Assembly: GCF_030503875.2 (NCBI RefSeq)
Contig: NZ_CP129968.2
Span: forward strand, 2,382,001 to 2,446,000
Direction: 5' to 3'
DNA length: 64,000 nucleotides
Source: Marivirga arenosa
GTDB taxonomy: Bacteria > Bacteroidota > Bacteroidia > Cytophagales > Cyclobacteriaceae
The translations under genes and the position numbers were made by a program. Below the pieces are notes generated by a model that saw nothing but the letters and a program-made list of their open reading frames with translations, was not told where the DNA came from and ran no database searches. Shown piece by piece: positions 1-10,600 of the stretch; the first letter of the stretch is position 1; every line of letters starts with the position of its first letter.

Positions 1-2
1 CA

Positions 3-53
3 GTTGCAAAATATCAAGTTACCGTTATTTTGGCTACTTCTTTTCATTTCTAA
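3..53 (+). CDS. C-terminal tail of a probable outer-membrane barrel protein (partial)
   Basis: Only the last 16 codons fall in the window, in frame 3, ending with TAA at 51-53. The peptide ends ...VILATSFHF. Alternating polar and hydrophobic residues with a terminal Phe match the beta-signal of outer-membrane barrels, including many Bacteroidota ones. Other frames are also open here for a short distance, so the reading frame choice rests only on this C-terminal pattern. The body of the gene lies to the left of the window. Confidence 0.3.
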   Translation, partial: VAKYQVTVILATSFHF

Positions 54-143
54 TTAATATTGAAATCAAAAGAATTTATCAAAACAGAAGATATCTTATC
101 CCAAACTCATTACTGAAATGATTTCAAAGAATATTTCAATTTT

Positions 144-170
144 GATAAGGCCTATCGCCTGCCTTTTATC
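144..170. terminator. Possible weak terminator hairpin
   Basis: GATAAGGC and GCCTTTTATC can pair with a small T bulge around a short loop. It lies between the presumed upstream plus-strand gene and the convergent GH3 gene, so it could serve either. There is no long T run, so support is weak. The rest of 54-247 shows nothing else. Confidence 0.25.
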
Positions 171-247
171 TCTTACTTGATATTATAAAGATACTAAGCC
201 AATAAAAATTTACCAATGAGGAAAATTATAAGCATTGATGATATTGG

Positions 248-2197
248 TCATTGATATGTTAAACCAAAACCAAATTCGTATAATGGGTTTTCACTATCAT
301 AAGGAACATCCGTCAGCTGATTTTCAACAGTCTCCATTGAAGAAGGTAATTCAAAAGGTAGCTTTCCTTGAGGCTTAGCTTTCCCGAAAATCACTTTACA
401 AACATTTTCGTCACTAGCACCATAATCAGCAATAAGTGCTTTTGATTTCTCTGATAATTCAGGAATTACAGCTGGTCTATCAAGATATAGATCTACCACT
501 GTAGGTACTGTTTCCATTAACTCTATCAATCTAGCCTTTTCTTCTCCATTAAAATTTAGGTCCCCGTGGTGAAAAGATTGAGCAAAAGGATTTTTAGTAT
601 CAACCGGATACCAAGGAGTATTTAATCTTACTATAGCGAAATCTGCTTCATTGGGCTCAGTCACTACTTTTGCATATTTTGAAACAATTGCGCTATCCAT
701 TCCCTCCAAATATACCTTCAATTCATTTTCTTTTAATGGCAATACATTCTCATCATTCTTAAGAAGAGTCATCGCCATTTGTTGTGTAGCATCCCCTAAT
801 TCAACATATTCTTTTTTCATCAATCGCTCCCCTACTTTCGCTTCGTCCACAAAAGGATTATCAAATAGGTCTAATTGGAATTTTTGTTTTAGTAAACGTT
901 TTATTGAGATATCTAATCTCTCTTCCGATAATTGTCCTGATTTCACTAACTTAACCACAACTTCTGGTCTATTTTCACCACCGAATTGATCACAACCTGC
1001 TTCAATAACCTTTAAAACTTTATCTGTTACAGCTAAATCTTCCACACCCCATGCTCTGGCTGACCATATTACATCTGGTCCCATTGGTGTATCAGTTAAC
1101 AATCCCCAATCTGTACAAACAACTCCATCATAGTTGTATTTATTCCTCAATAAATCAGTGATGATAGCTTTATTAAACGCCATAGCAACATTTTCATCTG
1201 TTTGATCTATAGGAACGCCATAATACGGCATAATGGAAGCAGTATTAGCTTCGAAAGCTGCTTCAAATGGAATTAAATGATAGTCAAAATTATCACCAGG
1301 ATATATTTGACCTTTTTGGAAAGAAAAATGAGGATCTAATCCTTCCTTTTGGGGACCACCACCAGGAAAGTGTTTTGTCATACAAGCCACACTATTTTCC
1401 GATAAGGTCTCTCCTTGCATACCCTTAATGTACGCTTTCACCATTTTAGCCGTCAATTCTGCATCTTCTCCAAATGTCCCGCTTATTCTAGCCCATCTAG
1501 ATTCAGTTGCTAAATCGATTTGAGGATGTAAAGCTAATCTTAAACCAACAGCGTTATATTCTTTCCTGACTATCTCTGCAAACTCCTTTACAATAGAGTC
1601 ATTCCCAATTGCCGCCAAACCTAATGTTTCACAAAACTGTGTAAACCCACTTGCTTCCATTGAGAAAATAGAATTACTAAAATGGTGTCTAGGATCAGAA
1701 GCAATCGTAACAGGAATACCTAGTCTTGAATTTTCGGTATACTGCTGCAAATTATTATACCAGATTGCCATAATTTGGGGATCAGATGGAATACTCCATA
1801 CATTAAAATGGTTCAGTTTACCTTTATCAATATTATTTTTAGCCGTTGGGTATCTTGCTCCAGGTCCTGTAGCATTCGGGTCTTTATCCAAGCTACCATC
1901 TTCATTAACAGCAACTCCAGGCATAAATAGCATTCCAGCCTTTTCTTCTACTGTCATTTGAGCGATTAAATCCTCTATCCTTTTCTCTATCGGAGCATTA
2001 ACATCCTCATATACATCAAGCTTGTTGTTTTTATTAAGATCACGGAAAACAGCTCCATTTACTTCTGCTTTTAGAGCAGTTTTCTTTAGAACGACTTCAT
2101 CAAGTTGATTTTCCTGATTTGAGCTGTCCTGATTTGTTTGGCAATTAATTAGGAAAATTGATCCTAAGATGAGGATAATGTAATTAAGAATTTTCAT
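248..2197 (-). CDS. Glycoside hydrolase family 3 lipoprotein (beta-glucosidase / beta-N-acetylhexosaminidase type)
   Basis: Predicted exported glycosidase that would cleave non-reducing-end sugars from oligosaccharides. The N-terminus (residues 1-19) is a lipoprotein signal with lipobox LINC, so it should be anchored in the envelope through Cys19. A GH3 N-terminal TIM barrel follows; it includes KHFPGGG near residue 275 and the CTDWG motif, where Asp363 fits the GH3 nucleophile. A C-terminal alpha/beta sandwich ends in the typical 'YEFGFGLTY' signature. At 649 residues it is shorter than many GH3 enzymes, and I see no fibronectin-III-like tail. It stands alone with no polysaccharide-utilisation (SusC/D) neighbours. 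Substrate cannot be told from sequence. Confidence 0.88.
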   Translation of the reverse strand: MKILNYIILILGSIFLINCQTNQDSSNQENQLDEVVLKKTALKAEVNGAVFRDLNKNNKLDVYEDVNAPIEKRIEDLIAQMTVEEKAGMLFMPGVAVNEDGSLDKDPNATGPGARYPTAKNNIDKGKLNHFNVWSIPSDPQIMAIWYNNLQQYTENSRLGIPVTIASDPRHHFSNSIFSMEASGFTQFCETLGLAAIGNDSIVKEFAEIVRKEYNAVGLRLALHPQIDLATESRWARISGTFGEDAELTAKMVKAYIKGMQGETLSENSVACMTKHFPGGGPQKEGLDPHFSFQKGQIYPGDNFDYHLIPFEAAFEANTASIMPYYGVPIDQTDENVAMAFNKAIITDLLRNKYNYDGVVCTDWGLLTDTPMGPDVIWSARAWGVEDLAVTDKVLKVIEAGCDQFGGENRPEVVVKLVKSGQLSEERLDISIKRLLKQKFQLDLFDNPFVDEAKVGERLMKKEYVELGDATQQMAMTLLKNDENVLPLKENELKVYLEGMDSAIVSKYAKVVTEPNEADFAIVRLNTPWYPVDTKNPFAQSFHHGDLNFNGEEKARLIELMETVPTVVDLYLDRPAVIPELSEKSKALIADYGASDENVCKVIFGKAKPQGKLPFELPSSMETVENQLTDVPYDSENPLYEFGFGLTYQ

Positions 2198-2411
2198 TAA
2201 GATAAATATATATTTTATGTATTAAGTTATTAATTTAAAGTTCATTTATTGCATATAAAATCCTTTTTTGGTGCAATTTCTGTTCTTATGGTCGAATTGA
2301 TAATTCAAACAATGATAAATATCTATTTTGATTGATATTTTATTAAATAAATCATCACTAAATCAAGACTAATCATCGTATATAGTATTAATTACATTAT
2401 TTGTTGATAGA

Positions 2412-2591
2412 ATGATAAAGATCGATATAAAATATAAAAACGTACTTTTGGAAGTACTAGAAGATAAAATGTACAAATTGTCTCTCGAATTAGATGAGCT
2501 AAAAGGTGGTCCTTTGGATTCGAAGAGAAAAGAACTTGATAATAAGCAGAAAGAAATTGAAGAGCTCCAACATATTATTTCCAGTGCATAA
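2412..2591 (+). CDS. Small charged coiled-coil protein, 59 residues
   Basis: An ATG-to-TAA frame of 60 codons encodes a Lys/Glu-rich peptide with heptad-like Leu spacing: residues 10-30 form one helix, a Gly-Gly-Pro turn follows near 32-34, and a second charged helix runs to residue 57. That is an antiparallel helical-hairpin pattern. It is the only plus-strand gene between two minus-strand genes, and codon use looks like its neighbours. No family is recognised. I judge it real from its composition and the clean intergenic fit, but it is short. Confidence 0.5.
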   Translation: MIKIDIKYKNVLLEVLEDKMYKLSLELDELKGGPLDSKRKELDNKQKEIEELQHIISSA

Positions 2592-2612
2592 GGGTAATAA
2601 AATAGGTATGAA

Positions 2613-2864
2613 TTAACCTACCCTACTCTCTGAATATAAATCATAAGCCGCTACCAGAGATTCTCTTCCTGTTGAATTCTCATAACGTTCAAATCGATTG
2701 ATATTTTCTCTTTCTTCTACATAAACCGGATTATAAGCATCATCATAATTATCCCAGATAATGAGCATATATTTATAACCAATTTTACTTTCACGGCCAT
2801 TCTCAAGCCATTGTTCAAATATCTCTTCTTCTAAGGGTTTAGGAAAAGCTGCTCCGTCAAACAT
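2613..2864 (-). CDS. Conserved-looking small hypothetical protein, 83 residues
   Basis: A soluble acidic protein with no signal peptide or membrane segment. It contains a cluster of aromatic and acidic residues (LIIWDNYDDAYNPVYVEE, residues 34-51) and a C-terminal helix ending in YDLYSESRVG. The composition looks like a folded small domain, but I do not recognise a family. It has its own likely promoter: a TAATTTTG element 25 bases upstream at 2889-2896. It converges on the 59-residue gene at 2412-2591. Confidence 0.6.
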   Translation of the reverse strand: MFDGAAFPKPLEEEIFEQWLENGRESKIGYKYMLIIWDNYDDAYNPVYVEERENINRFERYENSTGRESLVAAYDLYSESRVG

Positions 2865-2888
2865 TAGGTTTTTCTAATTAATTATATC

Positions 2889-2896
2889 CAAAATTA
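2889..2896 (-). promoter_or_regulatory. Candidate -7 promoter element (TAATTTTG)
   Basis: Minus-strand TAATTTTG matches the Bacteroidota -7 consensus TAnnTTTG and lies 25 bases upstream of the 83-residue gene. No good -33 TTTG was seen at the expected distance. Confidence 0.35.
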
Positions 2897-2945
2897 GCAG
2901 CTATAATCGAACAATCTATGTTAGCGACCAAAAAGATTTCTAGAT

Positions 2946-5054
2946 CTAATTATGATTAAGACTTCCCAGATATTCAAGCGTATTGCTTCCTTTACCATCT
3001 ATGGGTAAAATAACTGTAAAAGTGGTTAAACCATCCGGGCTATTTTCATAATAAACTTTGCCATTTAGCAATTCAGCTGATTTTTGTACAATATATAATC
3101 CTAATCCATTTCCATCAGAATATTCACTTCCAACATGGAACATTTCGAAAAGTTTAGGTTCAATATTTTTATCCACACCTACTCCATTATCAGAGACTTT
3201 TATTTTTAAAGCGTTATCCTCTAATTGAATATTTAATTCAACTCTTGGCTGTTGATTATTATCTACCCATGAAAAATATAATGCGTTTTCTATCAAATGG
3301 TAAATACTTACCTCAACTAATTTTGAAATACTCAATACATTTTTAGGAACATCGATCTGAAGATTAAAATCAATATTCCTCTCCTTAATTAATTCCTGAA
3401 AGGAATCCATAATTCTTGTAACGATATCAGAAATAATAATTTCTTCAAATTGACCCGGTTGATGGATTTCACTTACTGTACTTAGTTTTTTAAGTAGTTT
3501 ATCCATTCTATTATTGGTTTTGAATAATAGATTAGTCAATTCGACATTATTTGTTTCCCTGTTAATCAGATTACTTATGCCAGCGATGGAACTTAAAGGG
3601 GCTCTTAAATCGTGAGATGCTTTATACAATACTGTATCAAGTTCTTTAAAGGTTTTGTTCAGAAGGTATGTACGTTCTGAAACTATATTTTCTAAATTTT
3701 CATTAGTCAATTTAACTACTTTATTAGCTTCTATTAGAGCCTGTTTCTGCTTTTTAAGACGAGCTCTAAAATAGAAAAGTAATATGATGAGCAACGAAAA
3801 AATAAAGACAACGCCAAAGGTGATTAATAGACGCTCTTGGTATAGTTTCTTTTCTTTTAACCTTTCTTTTTCACTTTCGGTTAGTTTTGATTCTAATTCT
3901 TGAAGATCAAAAAACCTTCTTTTTAATTCGGTTATAACGGTTAAGTAGGAATTTAAATTTTCATTAAACTCATCTTTATTTTCTTTCAGCAAAATTTCTA
4001 AAGCTTCGATCTCCGATAACAAGGATTCTTTTGATTCCTCTGTCATATTTTCAAATCCAACATTAAGTTTATCCCTTACAATTTGAATCTTATCCTCTAA
4101 AATGATTCTCTTCCGAGACATTTCTTTATTATCACTTCTAGCTTGCTCCAATAGTATATCGATATCTTCCTGCACAATGGTCGAATCAGAGATTTCATTA
4201 AGCAGCTCATTAGTAGTGTTTGAAGAACCATTATTCATTCTACTCAATAACTCATTGAATTTGCTATCAAGCCGTGCTTGTGTACGAGTATCAATCTCAG
4301 ACTTTCTTATTGTATTTAATAAATTATAAAATGATATTAAGTTTGATAAGGTATCTATACTTTGACTTGAAATCTGTTCCGAAGCTTGAGAAATTCTAAC
4401 ATTATTTTCCGGTATAGGAGAATCATCCTTACTATTTGCTATCTCTACCTTTTTTATGGTAAGTATTGGAGTTTCTAAATTTCTAAAGCTAATGATATCA
4501 AAATTTTCAATAACGAATTGATTTTTAGATTCAATTCGTTCATTTAATCCTAAGGGAATGGTTACATATCCATCCTGATCAGTTTGCTTAGTTATGGACT
4601 TTTTACCGTTATATGTAATATTTAGATCTACTAAAATATTATCATTTACATCAATTACCTTAATTTTTTTATCTATGTAGCTTTTTTTCCTGATTATTAC
4701 TTCAAGTGTACCTTTACTAAGATTCCATGAAGCTACTTCTAATAATTCATCTTTCAGTTTAATTGATTTAATCGGGATTTCATCTGAAGGTAAATTGATA
4801 AAAATAACAGCTTTCTCATTAAGGTCAGTAAAATCCCTATTATTGATGGAAATGCTTAAATTCGGATACGGCTGAAGGCTTTCTGTGAATGTTTTTACTT
4901 GTATTACCTGAGTATTTTGAGCCAGAAGACTATAAGAATTTGAAAAGAGAATTACTAAAAATATAATTAGAAAAGCTTTGGGGAGGATATAGATTTTATG
5001 GTCATCAATTAATTTATTCTGCATTTCTTGGAATTGTATTTTTGAAATCATCAT
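2946..5054 (-). CDS. Membrane sensor histidine kinase of the type IX secretion-linked operon
   Basis: Sensor kinase at the end of a four-gene operon. A signal peptide or first membrane segment (about residues 27-46) is followed by beta-rich, carboxypeptidase-regulatory-like segments (about 47-205), a long helical coiled-coil region (about 225-405) and a membrane span near 410-430. A short coiled coil then leads to an HDLRAPL H-box with phospho-acceptor His481, and a HATPase domain with N-box LIENALYF and G-boxes DNGVGV and GNGLGLYI. The kinase core therefore looks intact. The start overlaps the upstream gene by 41 bases; the in-frame ATG at 5024 (Met11) would shorten the overlap to 11 bases and give a more normal signal peptide. 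No receiver is encoded nearby, so the partner is unknown. Its place behind a PorE-like gene suggests it monitors the secretion or surface state. Confidence 0.85.
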   Translation of the reverse strand: MMISKIQFQEMQNKLIDDHKIYILPKAFLIIFLVILFSNSYSLLAQNTQVIQVKTFTESLQPYPNLSISINNRDFTDLNEKAVIFINLPSDEIPIKSIKLKDELLEVASWNLSKGTLEVIIRKKSYIDKKIKVIDVNDNILVDLNITYNGKKSITKQTDQDGYVTIPLGLNERIESKNQFVIENFDIISFRNLETPILTIKKVEIANSKDDSPIPENNVRISQASEQISSQSIDTLSNLISFYNLLNTIRKSEIDTRTQARLDSKFNELLSRMNNGSSNTTNELLNEISDSTIVQEDIDILLEQARSDNKEMSRKRIILEDKIQIVRDKLNVGFENMTEESKESLLSEIEALEILLKENKDEFNENLNSYLTVITELKRRFFDLQELESKLTESEKERLKEKKLYQERLLITFGVVFIFSLLIILLFYFRARLKKQKQALIEANKVVKLTNENLENIVSERTYLLNKTFKELDTVLYKASHDLRAPLSSIAGISNLINRETNNVELTNLLFKTNNRMDKLLKKLSTVSEIHQPGQFEEIIISDIVTRIMDSFQELIKERNIDFNLQIDVPKNVLSISKLVEVSIYHLIENALYFSWVDNNQQPRVELNIQLEDNALKIKVSDNGVGVDKNIEPKLFEMFHVGSEYSDGNGLGLYIVQKSAELLNGKVYYENSPDGLTTFTVILPIDGKGSNTLEYLGSLNHN

Positions 5055-6675
5055 TCACCACAACTATTTCGTAACTTAAATCCTGTTTCGCAAACTTTGG
5101 TACTTCAAAACTTACCAGACCATCTAAATCATTACCAATTATTCTGATCTTGAACCTACTGTAGAAAGGTACTCTCAATTTAAAATTACCTTTTGAATCA
5201 GTACTTGTAGTTGCAACTACCACATTTTTGGTTAAATCGATTAACTCCATTTTTACATTAGGCAATGTCTCTAATTCGGTTGAGTCCATCCAATTATGCT
5301 CAATAAATTTAACATTACCTTCTACTGACATAGGGTAGCTTTGTAAATCGAGTGCAAATTCATATATATCATAATCAAATCCTTTATTTTTTCTGTTTGA
5401 ACTTAGAAATCCCTCCTGTCCTAAGCTGTCAATTGTAAAGGATATTTCATCAAAATTTGAATTGATAGGATAACCTAGGTTTTCAATTTCTTTCATTCCG
5501 TTTTGATTTGTTTTATACCTATATATATCAAAGCCACCTAAGCCGGAATGCCCATTTGATGAAAAATATAAAGTCGACCCCTGAAGATACGGGAAACGCT
5601 CGTCACGCTCAGTATTAACCTCATTTCCAATATTAACAGGCTTAGTCCAGCCCTTTTCATTTTTTTCAGATTGATAAAGGTCTTTTCCCCCAAAGCTATC
5701 TTTAAAATTAGCACTAAATATCAATTTCTTTCCATCTTCACTGATCCACACTTCTGAAATATCAAAGTTTGAGTTATTGAAATGGAAAGCATTTGTCATT
5801 TTCCATTTACCTTTAATTTTATCAGCAAAATATAATTGAAGAGGAAAATTTCCCGCATTATTTTTTTGATTTGCGGAAGCAGTATAAGCCATTGAATTCC
5901 CATTATTGTATAGACTTATGGAGCTAATATGAAATGGAGTATTTAAATGGCCACCGATTGTTTTTTGGTCTTCGTAATTAAGAGCAACAATTGAAAATGG
6001 ATCTGCATAGGTTCTATTCTGCTTTAAGGTATAGAACCCGGCATTTTCTTTTACATCAATTTTCTTAAAAAGACTTACCGAAGGACTGTTTGAAATATAC
6101 ATTACCTCATTAGTTGCAGATTTTAGCATTTGTAATTCACTATAATTAGTATTAATATTAGAGAAATGCGTAATATTCTTTGAGGAATCCTCATACAAAT
6201 ACGACAAATTATTAAGTCTCCATATCCTTTCACTATATAATTCATTATTAGGTCTATTTTCCAAACATAATTTATAATACTCAAGAGCATTTACAATATC
6301 CCCTGTTATCATTAATGCTTCAGCATAATAGTAATAATCATCTATAGGGAATTCCTGTTTCTTTTTTTCAAAGGACTTATAAAACTGGACAGCTTTCTGG
6401 TATTGATAAGTAAAATAATAGCTTCTAGCTAATCGTAATTCTATATTTTCAGGAGCACCTTTCTGTTTATTAATTACTTCATATATCTCTAATGCCTTTT
6501 GATAATTACCTGCTATAAAAGCTTTATCCGCATCTTGAACATAATATTTAAATGCTGAAAATACCGATTCTTGTGCATGAATAGTAGTAATGCATAAAAG
6601 AGAAAATAGGATACCCAATAAAGAAATATATAGTTTCGTATTGGTAATAAAAGTTTTTCTTTTAGCCTTCATCAT
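5014..6675 (-). CDS. PorE-like TPR / PD40 propeller / carboxypeptidase-regulatory protein lacking an OmpA domain
   Basis: Exported protein (signal peptide about residues 12-34, ending at HAQ). Domains in order: TPR repeats (about 50-160); a PD40/WD40-like beta-propeller with repeated 'KKLIFSANFKDSFGGKDLY' and 'LYFSSNGHSGLGGFDIY' type blades (about 190-440); and a carboxypeptidase-regulatory-like beta-sandwich (about 450-540). PorE of the type IX secretion system has the same order but continues into a C-terminal OmpA peptidoglycan-binding domain. Here the protein stops after the beta-sandwich at 553 residues. It overlaps the upstream porP-like gene by 4 bases (ATGA) and the downstream kinase gene by up to 41, so translation is probably coupled. 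It likely acts in the periplasm with its neighbours; the exact role is inferred. Confidence 0.75.
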   Translation of the reverse strand: MMKAKRKTFITNTKLYISLLGILFSLLCITTIHAQESVFSAFKYYVQDADKAFIAGNYQKALEIYEVINKQKGAPENIELRLARSYYFTYQYQKAVQFYKSFEKKKQEFPIDDYYYYAEALMITGDIVNALEYYKLCLENRPNNELYSERIWRLNNLSYLYEDSSKNITHFSNINTNYSELQMLKSATNEVMYISNSPSVSLFKKIDVKENAGFYTLKQNRTYADPFSIVALNYEDQKTIGGHLNTPFHISSISLYNNGNSMAYTASANQKNNAGNFPLQLYFADKIKGKWKMTNAFHFNNSNFDISEVWISEDGKKLIFSANFKDSFGGKDLYQSEKNEKGWTKPVNIGNEVNTERDERFPYLQGSTLYFSSNGHSGLGGFDIYRYKTNQNGMKEIENLGYPINSNFDEISFTIDSLGQEGFLSSNRKNKGFDYDIYEFALDLQSYPMSVEGNVKFIEHNWMDSTELETLPNVKMELIDLTKNVVVATTSTDSKGNFKLRVPFYSRFKIRIIGNDLDGLVSFEVPKFAKQDLSYEIVVVNDDFKNTIPRNAE

Positions 6676-7607
6676 TGAGGAGAATTGACATTATCATAGC
6701 TGAACTTAAAAATATATCGCAACATTATTTCATTTGAAGCCTGAGATAAATTACTAACCGTTCCAATAGGCATATCATAAGCATAGGCAAGTTGAAATTG
6801 AGGTGATACATTAAACTTTAATAAAAAATCAACTGATTCTTCCTTTCGATAGGAAACCCCAGCAGATAGCACCTCTTTGTAGGAAGTTAAAAAGTTAATA
6901 TCATAACTTAGGGATGTGCCTGAAAAGTATTTGATCAAAAAACCAGGGCTTAATTTAAAGTTATTCCCTAAAGGAATATGTACCTGACTAAAAATTAAAT
7001 GGTTTAGATTGATGGGATCTAATGTTACGGAATCATTGATGTTAATGCTACGATTAATTATAGAAGGAATTGAATAACCCGTTTCAAGGTATTTACTTCG
7101 ATAATAAAAGCCAAAACCTGCGTTAAAGTCTGTACCAGAAAAACTTTCATCATTTACCGAGGGGTCTGGATTACTATTTTGTATTGACTGATAATTAGAA
7201 TTCACATTCAGCATTCCCGCTTTTAATCCAAATGAAAGTATTTTGTCTTTTCCAACCTTTAAATGGTAAGCGAAATTACTCGCTATTGTAACATTTGAAT
7301 GAACTCCAATACTTTCTCTGTGGATCATTAATCCAGTTCCTAAATGAGGATTTTTGAAAAGTGTGTGAGCTGACAAGGTTTGAGACTGTGGTGCTCCTTC
7401 CAATCCTGTCCATTGGTCTCTATGCAATAAGGAAATGCTCAAGGCTTCGCTTGCCCCCGCATAAGCAGGATTTATAAGAGATCCATCATACATATATTGA
7501 GTATACTGTACGCCCTGTTGTGCATTAGCATACATACTAGCCCAAATACTTATTATGATCATAATAAGTATTGATCTATTATATACTACATTGTTATTTA
7601 CATTCAT
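6672..7607 (-). CDS. Type IX secretion membrane protein, PorP/SprF family
   Basis: Outer-membrane beta-barrel of about 300 residues with a cleavable signal peptide (residues 1-29, ending ANA). The family signature YTQYMYDGSLINPAYAG occupies residues 35-51, followed by regularly alternating beta-strand sequence to the C-terminus. PorP/SprF proteins are known to be needed for export or surface attachment of adjacent substrates bearing type B C-terminal domains, as SprF is for SprB. Here the gene directly follows such a substrate (45-base gap) and overlaps the PorE-like gene by 4 bases. That gene order strongly supports a dedicated shuttle for the HYR protein. Confidence 0.88.
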   Translation of the reverse strand: MNVNNNVVYNRSILIMIIISIWASMYANAQQGVQYTQYMYDGSLINPAYAGASEALSISLLHRDQWTGLEGAPQSQTLSAHTLFKNPHLGTGLMIHRESIGVHSNVTIASNFAYHLKVGKDKILSFGLKAGMLNVNSNYQSIQNSNPDPSVNDESFSGTDFNAGFGFYYRSKYLETGYSIPSIINRSININDSVTLDPINLNHLIFSQVHIPLGNNFKLSPGFLIKYFSGTSLSYDINFLTSYKEVLSAGVSYRKEESVDFLLKFNVSPQFQLAYAYDMPIGTVSNLSQASNEIMLRYIFKFSYDNVNSPQ

Positions 7608-7652
7608 AATAAATTTCTTAGAATGAAACTTTAGATAATGATCATAAACACA

Positions 7653-10600
7653 TCACCTTAAAATTTCAATAAAGCCTTTTTCATTTAAAACATTTTCATT
7701 GTTTCGAACTGTGATAAAAAAATAATAAGTACCTCTAGCTACAAGATCACCGTTTCTATTTCGTCCATCCCATACGGTTTCATGATTATTATAACCCCTC
7801 ACTGAATATATCTCAGTCCCCCATCTATCCACAATGACCACTTGATTATCAGGAAATTTTTCTATGCCTTCTATAATCCATGTGTCATTTTGATTATCGC
7901 CATTTGGGCTAATGATCTGACTAATTTCAATTTGTAATTCTGCTGGCTCAACTGTTACACTAAATGAGCAATATATAGGTTCACTATCTTCTCTTACAAA
8001 GGAATAAACTACATCAGTGGTTCCTAATTCAAATAGATCACCAGGTTTAAAATTTGATTCAATAGAAATTTCAGAGCATTCAGAAGCTTGAATAAAAGGC
8101 TCGGTCCATTCCACATTGGCAGTTCCTTGATCATTATCAGCCTGAATAATAATATCCTCTGGACAGTTTTCTATTATCAACTCAGAATCATCTATTACAT
8201 TGATTGAAAAACTACAAATACTACTATTACCATTTGTATCTGTAAACGTATATTCAACAGTGGTTACACCCAATGGAAAAGTCGCTCCTGGTTCATAATT
8301 AGATTCAAAGGTGATACTAGAGCAATTGTCCGATGCAGTGGGTTCAGTCCATTCCACTGTAGCATCACAAGTACTTGCAGCACTAATCACTATATCTTCA
8401 GGACAGTCTTCAATTACAGGCGGATTCTGATCAACAACTTCAACCGTAAAAGAACATAAAGCTGTTGCACCATTTACATCAGTTGCCGTATATTCAATTA
8501 AGTTGGTTCCCAATGGTAATACATCTCCTACATTAAAATTACTGCTGATAGTCAGATTAGTACAATCATTAAAGATTGGAGTTTCCCAATTGGCTATTCC
8601 ATTACAATTCTCATTAATATTTATAACTCTATTGGCAGGGCAAAAGGCAACAGTAGGGTTAGAATTGTCTTCTACTATAACATTAAAACTACAACTACTA
8701 GTGTTTCCTGCTTGATCCGTTGCTGAGTAAATAACTTCAGTTGTTCCTACAAGAAATAAATCACCAGAATTATAATTACTTCCAATAGTAAATTCAGTGC
8801 TACAATTATCAGATAAAGTAGGTTCAGTCCATTCTACAATTGCTCCACAATTCTGATTTGCTGTAATTACAATGTCATTTACACAAGCAGCAAAAACTGG
8901 TGCAGACCTATCTTCTACTATCACATTAAAACTACAACTAATTGAGTTCCCTGCTTTGTCAGTTGCAGAATATGTAACTAATGTAGTTCCTAATGGAAAA
9001 ACATCTCCAGACTGATGAGAAGAACTTATGGTTAGATTTGCATCACAGTTATCAGTAAATACTGGTGAAGACCATGTTGCTGCTGCTGTACAATTGGCAT
9101 TGCTACTGATTACTATATCCTGAGGACAATTACTAACTACCCCTGCAGTATTATCTTCGACAAATACTGAAAAATTTGAGGTACTTTGATTACCTGCTTC
9201 ATCTGTTGCCGTAACGGTTACAACGGTTTCTCCTAAAGAAAATATATCACCTGAACTAGGAGAAGTATCCGCTGTAATTGAGCTGCTGCAATTATCCGAA
9301 ATAATGATGGGATCCCAGCTTACAATCGCTTGACATCCATCACCAGAAGTAGAAACTGTTATATCATTGAGTGGCTCAATGCTTGGAGCAGTATCATCAA
9401 TAACTGTTACTTGAAAACTACAATCAATACTATTTCCTGCATCATCTTCAGCAGTATAGGTAACTGTAGTTGAACCTAACAAAAAGGCCTCACCAGGATT
9501 ATGATTTGATGTAATGCTAAGATCATTATCACAGTTATCATCGAAAGTGGGTAAACTCCATCTTGCAACCGCAGAGCAATCGCCATCAGCAGATACTGTT
9601 ATATCTCCAGGACAACTTAAAACTGTGGGTGAAGTATTGTCTTCCACTACAACATTAAAACTCGCATTTGCGACATTTCCTGCATCATCTATAGCCGTAT
9701 AATTTATGGCAGTAGTTCCCAATATAAAAGAAGTTCCAGAATTGATATTACTTGAAATATCGACATTTGAATCACAATTATCAGAAGCCGTTACGCCAGG
9801 CCAAGTTGCAATAGCAGTACAATTTCCCTCTGCCACAACACGGATTTCAGTGGGTAAATTGTTAAAAGTTGGTGGACTATTATCTTCCACAGTAACATTA
9901 AAAGAGCGTTGAGCTGTATTTCCTCCTTCATCAGTAGCCGTATAGGTAACAGTAGTTGTTCCAAGCTGAAAAGTGCTTCCACTATTCAAATTAGAACTTA
10001 AAGTAGGAGTAAAACCACAATTGTCGCTTGCCTGTGGAGTATCCCATTCTACAATAGCTTCACAGTTTTCATTTGCAGAAATTGTAATATCATTTGGAAT
10101 AGTTTCTATAATTGGGTCAATATCATCAATTAGGGTAACAAAAAAACTGCAAGAAGCTACCTCTAAACCATTCAAATTAGCTCTATAGAAAACCTCAGTA
10201 GTTCCTATTGGAAATTGCTGGCCAGGAACCGCAGTCTTTGTAAATGTAATTTCTGGACAAGGGGAAACTGGTTCATTCCATGGAACTGATCTATTACAAC
10301 TGTTTAATAAGTTAATTGTGATATTTCCAGTGCATTGAACATCCGGAAAAATATAAGATGCAGGATCACTAAGATTAATAGTAATAATAAAACTACATGT
10401 TTCGATTATATCACCACTCCCATTAACTCCATTATAGGTAACGGTAGTGCTTCCCAGCGGAAAAAAATCACCTGGAGAATGAGTAGATTCTAATGTTAAA
10501 CTGGTGTTCTCTAAGGATGGAGGTGTCCAGTTCACTATTTTACCACATGCACTGCTAACTGATTCAGAAATGTTTGAAGGACAATTAGTAAATAATTCTC

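Noticed and set aside
9514..9912. Plus-strand open frames inside the HYR gene
   Set aside because: They are antisense shadows of the strongly biased HYR coding sequence and lack domain character.
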